A stretch of 32,689 nucleotides of DNA. Source: Pseudomonadota bacterium (GTDB lineage Bacteria; Bdellovibrionota_C; UBA2361; OMII01). Where the stretch lies: positions 1 to 32,689 of the forward strand of contig OMII01000026.1 of assembly GCA_900299055.1 (NCBI GenBank), written 5' to 3'. A program made the position numbers and the translations under genes. How positions within the stretch are numbered: the first letter of the stretch is position 1; each line of letters begins with the position of its first letter. Below are positions 16,923 to 26,191 of this stretch, piece after piece. The notes under the pieces are model-generated. The model was not told the origin of the DNA, made no database searches, and saw only the letters and a list, made by a program, of their open reading frames with translations.

Positions 16923-19880
16923 TTACTGCTCAAACAAGCGCAGCGCCACGTCGAGCTCCTCCTGTGAGATCGGATCCGTGTTAATAGTTACCGATCGTCG
17001 ATTCTGTGCGTACGTCGGCCATGTTCCAACCACATCGCGCAGCCGTAACGACTTACTCTGAACGCCTGCAATTATACGGAGGTCGTCTTGGTTTCGATCC
17101 CACGGTCTCGTACCAGCTCGAGCAAACACGGACGATTGAGTGTCTTTGCTCAAAATCGGTGCAGGCCCAGACCAAATCCGGGTCGCGGCTCGATACGATG
17201 AGCTTAGATTAGTCAGATACGGAGCGATATTGTCGTTAAGATAGACCCGCGAACCGGTCGGAGTATTCTCTGAGTAGATCGCGTAAGCCGTACTGAGACC
17301 CTGGGGGCCTGGCAGGTATACGTTACCGATAACGTCCAGCTGGGTCGCAATATCCATATTATCTAGATCCGACAGGTTAGTAGTATTCCACGACGAAGTT
17401 CCTCCCCACCCATAGACTACGTTATTTATCATCTCGCCCGTCGTGTTGTACTTCCAGCGGATATTTCGGTCGTTGTTGGCCGCGATTAAATTGCCGTGAA
17501 ATATGAGATCCTCTGCTGTTTCACCAACGAGAACTCCATTCCCACGTGCTCCCAGCGGGTGGATTGAGTGCCAAAGCGATTCCGCGACTATACAGTCTCT
17601 CATGACGACTCGGTCGACAGCACCAACGAGCGTGACGTTTGAATCGACCCCCCATGAAAGCGACAGATTTTTCAGCAGGATATCATCTGCCACCCCACTT
17701 GATACCGTGATCGCTCTGCGCTGCGACGGAGCGGTACCGAGGACTCCATCCCCTGGGCGAATGGCGAGGTGCTCTATTCGCACGCGGCTCGTCTGGATTG
17801 TGAAACCACCGTTGGTGATCATCACTCCAGGAGATGGCGCTGTTTGACCCACGACAATCAAATCTGGCTCATTCACGACCAGATCCGAGGACAATGCGAT
17901 CCGGCCTGAAACCTCAAACACACAAACTCGTGGTACCGGCTGTTGAACGCAGTCTCGCAGTGACCCCTCACCGCTATCTGCGAGAGAAGTAACTTTAATC
18001 ACGCTGTAACGTGTCGTTGTACTCGGGGTCCCAGTAGTCACAGCAGTAGGTGTCGCCGTACTCGTATACGTTGGTGGCACCGGGGTCCATGTCGCCGTAA
18101 ATGTGGATGTTGCCGTCATAGTTGGTGTCACTGTGTATGTCGGCGTTGCCGTATGGGTAGCCGTGAATGTTGGAGTAGAGGTCCTTGTGTACGTATTTGT
18201 AGGAGTCGCGGTGGACGTCGGTGTCGCCGTGCTCGTAAAGGTACGTGTCGGAGTCGCGGTAAATGTCGCAGTCGGGGGGAGTGGCGTAAATGTCGGGGTT
18301 GCCGTCCTGGTTGGGCTGCTCGTAGGAGTGGGTGTGTTTGGCACAGCCGTAGGTGTTGGCGTACCGGTTCCTGCACCTGTGTCGCTCGTAAAACTGAAGA
18401 TATAATTCTCTAGATTCGTGTAGCCATTACTCGCGATCGCCATCGGATTAGCTGGAGCCGTAAAGGTGCGCGTGTTGGTTGGGATGACCGACCAGGCGTT
18501 AATCGGACTGCTGGAGTTCTTGGTAGAGCCGTCTATCAATATAGTGCCGGGAACCGGGCAGAAGCCGCTGCCTCCCGTGTTCGTAACGCAACACGTCGCT
18601 GTCGTCGTACAATCCTTGTGCTTGCCTGTGTTCCCCAGGGTCTCATTAAGAATACGAGTGTCATGAGGGTAGCGATTCCACGGCCGTGCTCCCACTCCTG
18701 GCGCTAATGATGAGAGAAGCTGAGCTGGAGAGACGATTTCATTGGCGGCGTTCGATAGCGGAAACGCTGCGCTTGTCGCTTGCATTGAGCTCGGCAAACC
18801 CTTGCCATTGGCGTTAGCAATGAGCCATTCACTGCCCGAATCTGTGGGGCGCGTGTTAGAGCTTATATTGTGACTAACAAAAACTTTTGAGGCTGTTGGA
18901 GTTAAACTACTAAAGAAAAACACTGGAGAGCTAGTATCTGCTGTAGTTGGACCACGCTGATACACATTATTCATGAAATTGATCCGATTTCCCACTCCGC
19001 CAGAGCTGTAATCCATATTCCACTGGTTGTATCCATTGGTGCTTGTGTTGGCGAAGTTGTAGACGTAATTATTGATGAACTCGACATCTGAATTGCTCTT
19101 CATCCGGATGTGTCGTCCATTTGAGTTTGCAATGAGATTGCGATAGTACGTCATGTTCTTGGTATTTGACCCAAGAAGGGAAAACATCGAGTGTTTACCC
19201 TCGGTATCTCCGTGATTTGAGTTGTTAAGCCCCTCGGCAACCAGCGAATTAGAAATAGTGAAATTTTTTATAGGAGTCGTCCCATCTGCGGTGCTGTTCA
19301 CCCCGGTATATGTTGAGATCGATTCATCCATTCCCCATGTAACGGAGACGTGATCAAGCACGACTCGCTCTACCGGGTCTGATGATGAGATTCCCCACAC
19401 GCCAAATCCATCACGATCACTTGCACTGACTCCCGTCCCCCCATCTGTCGGCAAGTTTCTATCGCCTGGACGAGATGCGATATGCTGAATCAGGACATCA
19501 TCAGCCTGCACGACAATAGACCCATCTCGAACTTGAACTCCTGGATATGGCGCGGTCTGACCAAAAACTGAAAGATTAGGCGTCTTAACGGTAATACGTG
19601 AGGCGAGATTAATGTAGCCAGCAACCTCAAAAACGCAGGTTCGCGGACCAGTCGCCGTCATGCAGGCTCGAAGCGATCCCGTTCCCGTATCATTAAGATT
19701 GGTTACTTTGATAATTTGCGTTTGTGGCGGATTAGTTCCTCGCCCCGAACCGGCGACGGTTGTGGTACCAAAACCAACGGCTCCGGGAAATACGGGGAGC
19801 GCTGCTGTTTGAGCGTGAGCATTGATACTTACTCCAAGTACGAAAATTGGAATAGTTCGAAGAACAGATCGAAAAACCAT
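16923..19880 (-). CDS. Secreted protein with two pectate-lyase-like right-handed beta-helix domains joined by a Thr/Pro-rich linker
   Basis: Signal peptide '[24 protein letters not shown]' (start preferred over 19943). Both domains carry 'VTxLxDxGxGSLRxC...P R x CVFEVxGxIxLxSxxxVxxPxLxVxGQTAPxPGV'; linker of about 125 aa of TPT-type repeats. Confidence 0.85.
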   Translation of the reverse strand: MVFRSVLRTIPIFVLGVSINAHAQTAALPVFPGAVGFGTTTVAGSGRGTNPPQTQIIKVTNLNDTGTGSLRACMTATGPRTCVFEVAGYINLASRITVKTPNLSVFGQTAPYPGVQVRDGSIVVQADDVLIQHIASRPGDRNLPTDGGTGVSASDRDGFGVWGISSSDPVERVVLDHVSVTWGMDESISTYTGVNSTADGTTPIKNFTISNSLVAEGLNNSNHGDTEGKHSMFSLLGSNTKNMTYYRNLIANSNGRHIRMKSNSDVEFINNYVYNFANTSTNGYNQWNMDYSSGGVGNRINFMNNVYQRGPTTADTSSPVFFFSSLTPTASKVFVSHNISSNTRPTDSGSEWLIANANGKGLPSSMQATSAAFPLSNAANEIVSPAQLLSSLAPGVGARPWNRYPHDTRILNETLGNTGKHKDCTTTATCCVTNTGGSGFCPVPGTILIDGSTKNSSSPINAWSVIPTNTRTFTAPANPMAIASNGYTNLENYIFSFTSDTGAGTGTPTPTAVPNTPTPTSSPTRTATPTFTPLPPTATFTATPTRTFTSTATPTSTATPTNTYTRTSTPTFTATHTATPTYTVTPTMTATSTFTATWTPVPPTYTSTATPTAVTTGTPSTTTRYSVIKVTSLADSGEGSLRDCVQQPVPRVCVFEVSGRIALSSDLVVNEPDLIVVGQTAPSPGVMITNGGFTIQTSRVRIEHLAIRPGDGVLGTAPSQRRAITVSSGVADDILLKNLSLSWGVDSNVTLVGAVDRVVMRDCIVAESLWHSIHPLGARGNGVLVGETAEDLIFHGNLIAANNDRNIRWKYNTTGEMINNVVYGWGGTSSWNTTNLSDLDNMDIATQLDVIGNVYLPGPQGLSTAYAIYSENTPTGSRVYLNDNIAPYLTNLSSSYRAATRIWSGPAPILSKDTQSSVFARAGTRPWDRNQDDLRIIAGVQSKSLRLRDVVGTWPTYAQNRRSVTINTDPISQEELDVALRLFEQ
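18010..18390 (-). repeat. Degenerate ACN-CCN (Thr-Pro) codon repeat tract encoding the interdomain linker
   Basis: Repeated 'GTCGGNGTNGCCGTN'-like units on + strand, i.e. TPT/TAT peptide on minus strand. Confidence 0.85.
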
Positions 19881-20151
19881 AAAAAACCTCTTCTTAAAAC
19901 ACCCTCGGGCGATCCCGCGGGCACAGCACCTATATGCTCCCACGGTAACGATCAGACGACAGAAGAGCCAGAGAATGCTGCAGAAAAACCGCCATGATTT
20001 CGATCATTTCTCAGTGCTCAAACCGAGCGATTCCCTACTCGCAGTCATGCTGATGCTTTATCTCTCGTAGAGTTCGCTTGCCTCATTTCAAACCTACGAT
20101 TGATTGTGGTAGATACGCACCAAGCTCAACATCATCAAGCTAGATAGCGGC

Positions 20152-20706
20152 TTGGTCCACGCAATGAAAACGATTGTTAACACCGAAGAAGATTTTCAGA
20201 TTACTGCCGGTACCAAACTTGGCTACGTGTCGATCACAGGCTCTCGAGCTGGTATCACAGCAATTAACTTTGTTGATGCTACCGATGCCAATTGCACTGG
20301 GCTACCACGCGACATCAAGACGCAAGCCCTCGTGCGAGAGGCTCTGCAGTCAATTAATAATCCACACCGAGGTATCCTCGTGCCTCTGCAATGTAGCGGG
20401 ACGTCTCTACAGCAAGCGGTATGGCGCCATCTACAATCGATACCTGTTGGCTCAACGATGACATACGCAGAAATTGCACGTGCGATAGGCGCTCCTCGTG
20501 CCTATCGAGCTGTCGCTAACGCCTGCGGAGCAAATAAAGTAGCTATCCTTGTGCCGTGTCACCGGGCGATCCGATCAGATGGCTCATATGGTGGGTACCG
20601 TTGGGGTATCGATAAAAAGAGGGAGATCCTTGCTTGGGAGAAGCGTGCCCTACCTAGTGGTGCAGCTCCTGAGTATCTTGCCTGCAACACGGAAGATCCA
20701 CGATAA
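20152..20706 (+). CDS. Methylated-DNA--protein-cysteine S-methyltransferase (Ogt-type)
   Basis: 'LQQAVWRHLQSIPVGSTMTYAEIARAIGAPRAYRAVANACGANKVAILVPCHRAIRSDGSYGGYRWGIDKKREIL' with the PCHR active site. Confidence 0.94.
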   Translation: MVHAMKTIVNTEEDFQITAGTKLGYVSITGSRAGITAINFVDATDANCTGLPRDIKTQALVREALQSINNPHRGILVPLQCSGTSLQQAVWRHLQSIPVGSTMTYAEIARAIGAPRAYRAVANACGANKVAILVPCHRAIRSDGSYGGYRWGIDKKREILAWEKRALPSGAAPEYLACNTEDPR

Positions 20707-22183
20707 CTTTTGTACCGTGCCCCGGCTCACTCTCGATCCAGAACACCCCCCCGTGCGACTGCACTAAACTACGCGCGCTCCAGATACCAAGGCCTTTTCC
20801 TGCTTGCTCAGGATCGTGATCGTGATGTTCGTCTGTTTTTGTAGAGTAAAACGGCTCTCCTATATGCTCGAGGGTCTGTGCATCTATTCCCTCACCGCTA
20901 TCCTCGATGACAATCCGGATGGTACCACGGCTTGGCTCGGCGGAAGCACTAACATGAATCTCGCCGGTTGCGTGGATCGCGTCTATTGCATTACCAAGAA
21001 TATTGCCCACTATCCCTGAGATTGTTCGAAGAGACATCGGCACCATCGGCAGATTCTCCGCGATATGCATGACGAAGGTAATTCTATCACCAAGTTGCAA
21101 ATGCGCCGCCTGCACGAGCACTGCTAGCACCCTGCCAACATCCTCTTTGTCTGGGCGGGTCTGCTTCCCAGATGAACACGCTCGCATCGTTTTCTCTGCG
21201 AGCTTTCGACCACAGGCGACACTCTCTTCAATTTTGTTCAAACAATTCTGGGTTAGTCCTTCGTTGTGATGAGCTCGTTTCAAGACCTGAGATGCCTCCT
21301 CAATGTTCGAGAAGAGGCTATCGATCTGCCCATTTAGACCCTGCACAAAGCGGGAAATCGAGCCTAGCTGCTCTTCAGCACGCACTTTATATTCAAGATG
21401 TCGCAGCTCAGTTACATCATTGAATCCCCACATTCTCAGTCGCTCACCTTCCCCAACGATTACGGGGCATGAGCGCACGACCATATGCTTGTCATACGGC
21501 GACCCCCAGTGAAATTCTTGTTCAAAAATACCCTCTTCACCGTGGTGCTGACGCAGAAGCTCCAACGCCCCGATAACTTCTTTGGGAAACATTAGCGAAA
21601 ATAAGTCCGTTACAAACCCCGGATTCTTACCAGCACACAATCCACTCACGACATCATTACGGTAGATGATGTGTCCTTCACTATCGGTAACCACGAGCCC
21701 CTCTGATGTCATATTGCCCAGGACCCGCTGTACCGCGAGGACATGATTCAGACGTTCCTGTTGCTCGACTATCTGGCGACGCGTTTGTCCGATCTGAATC
21801 TGTGTGTATACCCGCGCCATGAAGACAGTGCTCTCAACGGGCTTTGTCACATAATCATTCGCTCCCATTGTGAGGCAACGTACAATAGTACTCGAGCGAG
21901 CGTCAGCCGAGGTGATGATTATCGGCATAATCGCAGCCGAGTATCGCTCTCTTATCTGTGCAATCAATGCGAAGCCATCAACCCCTGACATATACGGGTC
22001 AAGGATAATCAGAGCCGGGAAATCTCTATCAGCATAATCCAAACACTGAACTGGCGAGGAAGCTTGCAACACGGCGTAGCCTGCGCCTGACAACTCCGCA
22101 GCCAAGCTACTTCGACTATCTGCGCAGCTATCAACAACGAGAATCGCTTGCGTCTTCTTGGTCATGCCACCGCCAACTACCAT
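20654..22183 (-). CDS. REC-PAS-HATPase_c protein; kinase-like but no recognisable H-box
   Basis: REC 'AILVVDSCADSRSS...LIILDPYMSGVDGFALI...YVTKPV'; PAS-like 'GLVVTDSEGHIIYRNDVVSGL'; HATPase 'GNILGNAIDAI', 'IEDSGEGID', 'EPFYSTK', 'GKGLGIWSARSLV'. Start at ATG 22183 or 22165. Confidence 0.82.
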   Translation of the reverse strand: MVVGGGMTKKTQAILVVDSCADSRSSLAAELSGAGYAVLQASSPVQCLDYADRDFPALIILDPYMSGVDGFALIAQIRERYSAAIMPIIITSADARSSTIVRCLTMGANDYVTKPVESTVFMARVYTQIQIGQTRRQIVEQQERLNHVLAVQRVLGNMTSEGLVVTDSEGHIIYRNDVVSGLCAGKNPGFVTDLFSLMFPKEVIGALELLRQHHGEEGIFEQEFHWGSPYDKHMVVRSCPVIVGEGERLRMWGFNDVTELRHLEYKVRAEEQLGSISRFVQGLNGQIDSLFSNIEEASQVLKRAHHNEGLTQNCLNKIEESVACGRKLAEKTMRACSSGKQTRPDKEDVGRVLAVLVQAAHLQLGDRITFVMHIAENLPMVPMSLRTISGIVGNILGNAIDAIHATGEIHVSASAEPSRGTIRIVIEDSGEGIDAQTLEHIGEPFYSTKTDEHHDHDPEQAGKGLGIWSARSLVQSHGGVFWIESEPGHGTKVIVDLPCCRQDTQELHH

Positions 22184-22879
22184 GTGAACCCCCACTCCGA
22201 GGACCATTCCCTGGCCCTCAACCAAAACTCTGGTCTGAGGATTGCAATCGGCACTGGTTCACAAGGTCTTGATAAATGGACGCTGGTAACAATTTTCCCC
22301 GCGGAATCAACTACTTTGAGTAGAATATCAACCGACGCTAGCCCAGAAACCACGCAAAAGATGCGCGATACAGCGCACAAAATTGTTCACTCTCCAGGAT
22401 CCGGAGTAATCCTCTTGGGAATCCTTAAATCAGTCGAGCAGGAACTGCTTATGCGCGAGTTTGTCGGGGACCCCGAACAACAGGCAACTCCGTTGTGGTT
22501 TATCGCTGAGACAGAGAGAAACGTATTTCTGTGGCGCAGCGGAAAGAGCCTCGATGAGCGCTCAGAGTTCATATTTTGGGTCGATATCCCGGCCCTCATC
22601 TGTAAAAGACGGGCCCAGCTCGAGAGAAATAGAGGCTTTAATCCGTTCATACAGTCGAAGATCGGACCTCAAAGCCATGACGAACAGGCAACCCAAACCG
22701 AGAAACTCTACCTCGAGCGAATTGAGGACATGATAAGTACAATCTTCGTTCACGCTGAGGCCCTCAGCCACGCCAGTGAGAGTATACGCCTCGAGCTCGT
22801 GCCAAACTCCTCAAGGCGCGCGGCTGTCACACTCCCCGCTACTCCGCCTCAAGCCGGTCTGCCACGTAGTAAAGAGTAG
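22148..22879 (+). CDS. Uncharacterised protein (start uncertain)
   Basis: Long open frame; no motif recognised. No ATG in the first 71 codons; candidate starts are TTG 22148 or GTG 22184. Head-to-head with the REC-PAS-HATPase gene. Confidence 0.55.
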   Translation: MRLLGHATANYHVNPHSEDHSLALNQNSGLRIAIGTGSQGLDKWTLVTIFPAESTTLSRISTDASPETTQKMRDTAHKIVHSPGSGVILLGILKSVEQELLMREFVGDPEQQATPLWFIAETERNVFLWRSGKSLDERSEFIFWVDIPALICKRRAQLERNRGFNPFIQSKIGPQSHDEQATQTEKLYLERIEDMISTIFVHAEALSHASESIRLELVPNSSRRAAVTLPATPPQAGLPRSKE

Positions 22880-22966
22880 CTGCGAACCCAGTATCCTCGC
22901 TGTATCCAGACAGATCGGAGGTGACAACTCAGCTTCATTGGCCCTACACTCTAGGAAACAAAAACT

Positions 22967-24133
22967 TTGATCCACACCCCTAAAATCATGAGTGACATCG
23001 CAAACCAGCAACTAATTCTTGAGACAGTGGAGCGCGTGTGCGCGTCAGAATTCGGAAAATATCAGACCGATCAACACTACAACACCGTGCCACGAGCATT
23101 GTTTGATTCGCTAGCTGCGATAGGACTCGCCGGACTATCAGTCCCAGAGCAGTATGGAGGAATGGAGGCAAGCGCCTCGACAACCGCCTCGGTATTCGAA
23201 TCGATTTCACGATTCGACGTGAGTCCTGCCATTTTTGTGTCTGTACACGCGATGGTCTGCGGGCTCATCTCGCGCTTCGGAGACAGTGCTCAAAAGCAAG
23301 GAATTCTTCCCGACCTAGCCTCTGGTAAAACACTGGGAGCATTCGCGCTGACGGAGCCACAAGCTGGCTCAGACGCCCAAGCGATCAAGACTGAAGCCAC
23401 CATTTCTGATGGCGGCTTCACCCTAAAAGGCAATAAATGTTATATTACAAGTGCGGGGTTCGCAGACCTCTATCTTGTCTTTGCTCGCACAAGTGATTCG
23501 ACAGGCTCTGGGGTCTCAGCGTTCTTGGTACCAGCTTCCACAAAAGGTCTTTCGATCGGCAAACCCGAAAAGAAGATGGGTGCTGAGCTCTCTCCAATCG
23601 CCTCCCTGTTTTTTGAGGATGCTTTTGTGCCGCAAAGTTCTCTGCTTGGCCCCCTCCACCACGGCTTCAAAGTGGCACTCTCTGGTCTCGCGGGGGGCCG
23701 GGTCAATATCGCAGCCTGTGCTAACGGTATCGCCCGCAGCGCCCTTGATATCTCCATCGCGCATCTGGCTGAACGCTCCCAGTTCGGTAAACAGCTGCGT
23801 GAGTTTCAGGGCCTTCAATTCATGATAGCTGATATGTACCAGAAGCTTGAGGCAGCTCGCCTCCTGACGATCAAAGCTGCTAGCGACATCGACGCCCAGA
23901 AGAAGGGAGACCTGTCGGTCAATATCAAACTCTCATCATCGACAGCGAAATGCTTTGCCACAGATGCTGCGATGTCTATTACAACCGACGCGGTGCAGCT
24001 ATTGGGAGGTGCGGGGTACATGAGAGAGTACTCGGTAGAGCGACTCATGCGGGACGCAAAGATGCTACAAATCGTGGAAGGTGCAAATCAGGTCCAGCGT
24101 GTGATCATTGCTCGAGAGATTCTGAACGCGTAG
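22967..24133 (+). CDS. Acyl-CoA dehydrogenase (second paralogue)
   Basis: 'GAFALTEPQAGSDAQAIKTEATISDGGFTLKGNKCYITSAG', 'MREYSVERLMRDAKMLQIVEGANQVQRVIIAREIL'. Start may be ATG 22988. Confidence 0.92.
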   Translation: MIHTPKIMSDIANQQLILETVERVCASEFGKYQTDQHYNTVPRALFDSLAAIGLAGLSVPEQYGGMEASASTTASVFESISRFDVSPAIFVSVHAMVCGLISRFGDSAQKQGILPDLASGKTLGAFALTEPQAGSDAQAIKTEATISDGGFTLKGNKCYITSAGFADLYLVFARTSDSTGSGVSAFLVPASTKGLSIGKPEKKMGAELSPIASLFFEDAFVPQSSLLGPLHHGFKVALSGLAGGRVNIAACANGIARSALDISIAHLAERSQFGKQLREFQGLQFMIADMYQKLEAARLLTIKAASDIDAQKKGDLSVNIKLSSSTAKCFATDAAMSITTDAVQLLGGAGYMREYSVERLMRDAKMLQIVEGANQVQRVIIAREILNA

Positions 24134-24152
24134 AGCTCATTCTACCAGCGCA

Positions 24153-24488
24153 TTAGCGCGGGGCGTTCACTGGTCCGAACCTACGTCCATGCTCAACAGT
24201 TGAATAGCTAACCTCGCTTCTGATGAAATCACGCTGAACATCGAGCGCGGTCAATACCGGCTGCCTTGCATGAATAAGAAGCGCCAGGCCCAAGACGCTC
24301 ACGTATATGAACGCACTACCTCCAAGGACCCAACGCTGAAGTGTTGGGGTGAACTCGATCCCCTGGGAGGCCTCAGGGACTACTGTATCAATGACGAGGA
24401 GTCCTCGATGGAACCTGCGTCGATAGCACGTCTCACACAGCCGTTGATCGGTTCCCTCAGGGAGACCACACTGGTAGCAGCCACTCAT
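24153..24488 (-). CDS. Small predicted zinc-ribbon membrane protein
   Basis: 'CYQC...CETC' pair at N-terminus then one hydrophobic helix 'VLGGSAFIYVSVLGLALLI'. Convergent with the acyl-CoA dehydrogenase, 19 bp apart. Confidence 0.55.
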   Translation of the reverse strand: MSGCYQCGLPEGTDQRLCETCYRRRFHRGLLVIDTVVPEASQGIEFTPTLQRWVLGGSAFIYVSVLGLALLIHARQPVLTALDVQRDFIRSEVSYSTVEHGRRFGPVNAPR

Positions 24489-24634
24489 ACGCCGATCCTC
24501 CTAGCCGTGTATTCGGCAGTTTTACGGATAACTATGAGACTATTCACTCGAAACTTCCGAGAAGAGTCCCTCTCTCGAAACCTACCTCCTAGCCTATCAC
24601 TCTCTTTTTTTTACTTACTAGCAAAAAGTGAGGG

Positions 24635-26053
24635 CTAGCACTGCTGACTACCGATGCACTGCGATGCCTCAATAGGGCCATAGCACACCCCTCCGAAGTT
24701 CATGTAAATCATCGAACTACCGGTATTTGCTCGAGCTTTTGATGCGACACTCGAACCATTCAAAGGCGTACCTGCGCCACAACCAACCCCTGCATAGTAA
24801 CGAGCTGCCCAACCCGCCCCTTGGGAATACAAGCCCAACTGAGCTATCACCGCCCCCTTTGAGTCGATAGCGCGAACGCAGCTCGGGAAAGGGCCTCTGC
24901 CACCTGGCTTCACCACGATACCAATCGTGTTTCTGCGTACGTCAGAAAAGTGGTTAGAGCCGATCGTCTTGTATACATGCCCACCTGGCCACGGCACGAC
25001 CGAGGAACACTGCGCAAGCGAGCCTCCTCCCGATGAGTCGCTTCCTCCACCAGACGACCCCCCCGATGATCCCCCACTACTACCTGAGGACGATTCACCT
25101 TGAACTGCGATCGAGATCTCATCTACTGGCGTGCCGCCGAAGTTAGTGACCTCCTGCATCTCAGCTTGATATGGATTAATTACAACACTCTCTTCGTCAC
25201 TTTGCACAACGACCTCATAGCCATCCCCCGCTGTAAAGTCTCCTACCGAGATAGAACCACTACCTTGGACAAGCTCAGAGGCAATTCTCGTCCCTGCAAA
25301 ATTATAGACGAGTAGTTGAGTCACTCCTCCTTTTTGCGTTTGAAAACCCAGGAGGTCAGCTCCTGAAGCCTGGCGTATAGGAAAAGCACGTGGTCTCAGA
25401 CCGGTACTGGCAAACTTGGGAAGTCGTGAAAACTGCCGGGCCTGTCCTGTAGTCATATTGCGCATTCGCGCGTTAGACCGGTTTCTACTCCCCTTGCGCA
25501 TGACTCCGATCCAATCGATGCCATCACTATCGAGTCGTGCAAAAAAAACTCGATCTCCAGACTTACCAAACTGAAGAGTTTCCGTGGTCGGAGACGCACT
25601 TGCGAAAAGATCGTAGGAGAACTCCCATTGGGCCTTGCCGTTGACGAGTCGCACTACTGCCGCGTCAGCAGTACCATTCCCGTTAAAATCAGCCCCCGCG
25701 ATGACAAGATCTCCCGGCTTACCAAACGTCTTATCTATCCGAGCTGAGGAGGAATCGAGAATCGACCATTTCAATGAATCGGTGCTTGCATCCTCAGCAA
25801 CAACTCCGACTTGAGTTCCGCTACCGAGCCATTGGGCCATAATCGGCAGATCTCCTGAGGCGCCGATAGAACCAAGAGTGCTCGTCGACGAGGAGCCCGA
25901 TAACTGAGCTTTCCATGTCAAAGAACCGTCACTACCCTCGTCAATCCAGGCCCTATCGGAGATGCCGTCCCCATCGAAGTCGCTGGGAACTACAGCAAAG
26001 ACAGGAGTAGATATGCCCAAGAAAGACACGAACAGAACGAGTCGCTTTATCAT
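24635..26053 (-). CDS. Secreted FG-GAP/VCBS-like repeat protein with Ser/Gly linker and Cys-rich C-terminal domain
   Basis: Signal peptide 'MIKRLVLFVSFLGISTPVFA'; 'DFDGDGISDRAW', 'DFNGNGTADAAVVR'; linker 'SSGSSGGSSGGSSGGGSDSSGGGS'; six or more Cys after the linker. Confidence 0.8.
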   Translation of the reverse strand: MIKRLVLFVSFLGISTPVFAVVPSDFDGDGISDRAWIDEGSDGSLTWKAQLSGSSSTSTLGSIGASGDLPIMAQWLGSGTQVGVVAEDASTDSLKWSILDSSSARIDKTFGKPGDLVIAGADFNGNGTADAAVVRLVNGKAQWEFSYDLFASASPTTETLQFGKSGDRVFFARLDSDGIDWIGVMRKGSRNRSNARMRNMTTGQARQFSRLPKFASTGLRPRAFPIRQASGADLLGFQTQKGGVTQLLVYNFAGTRIASELVQGSGSISVGDFTAGDGYEVVVQSDEESVVINPYQAEMQEVTNFGGTPVDEISIAVQGESSSGSSGGSSGGSSGGGSDSSGGGSLAQCSSVVPWPGGHVYKTIGSNHFSDVRRNTIGIVVKPGGRGPFPSCVRAIDSKGAVIAQLGLYSQGAGWAARYYAGVGCGAGTPLNGSSVASKARANTGSSMIYMNFGGVCYGPIEASQCIGSQQC

Positions 26054-26191
26054 AGTTACGCGGATTTATTAGTGTTTGTAGCAGCACTCCAAGACTCAAC
26101 CTTCGCATCCCTGATTGAGGGATTCAAAACGCCTTGCAAAGTCCTACCGAGGAGATTCAAAGGCTATGCCAGCTCGTTTGCGAGCCCACGA

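Noticed and set aside
18103-18413. Forward ORFs rich in VGV/SRG opposite the pectate-lyase-like linker
   Set aside because: Antisense translation of the Thr-Pro codon repeat; low complexity, no start context.
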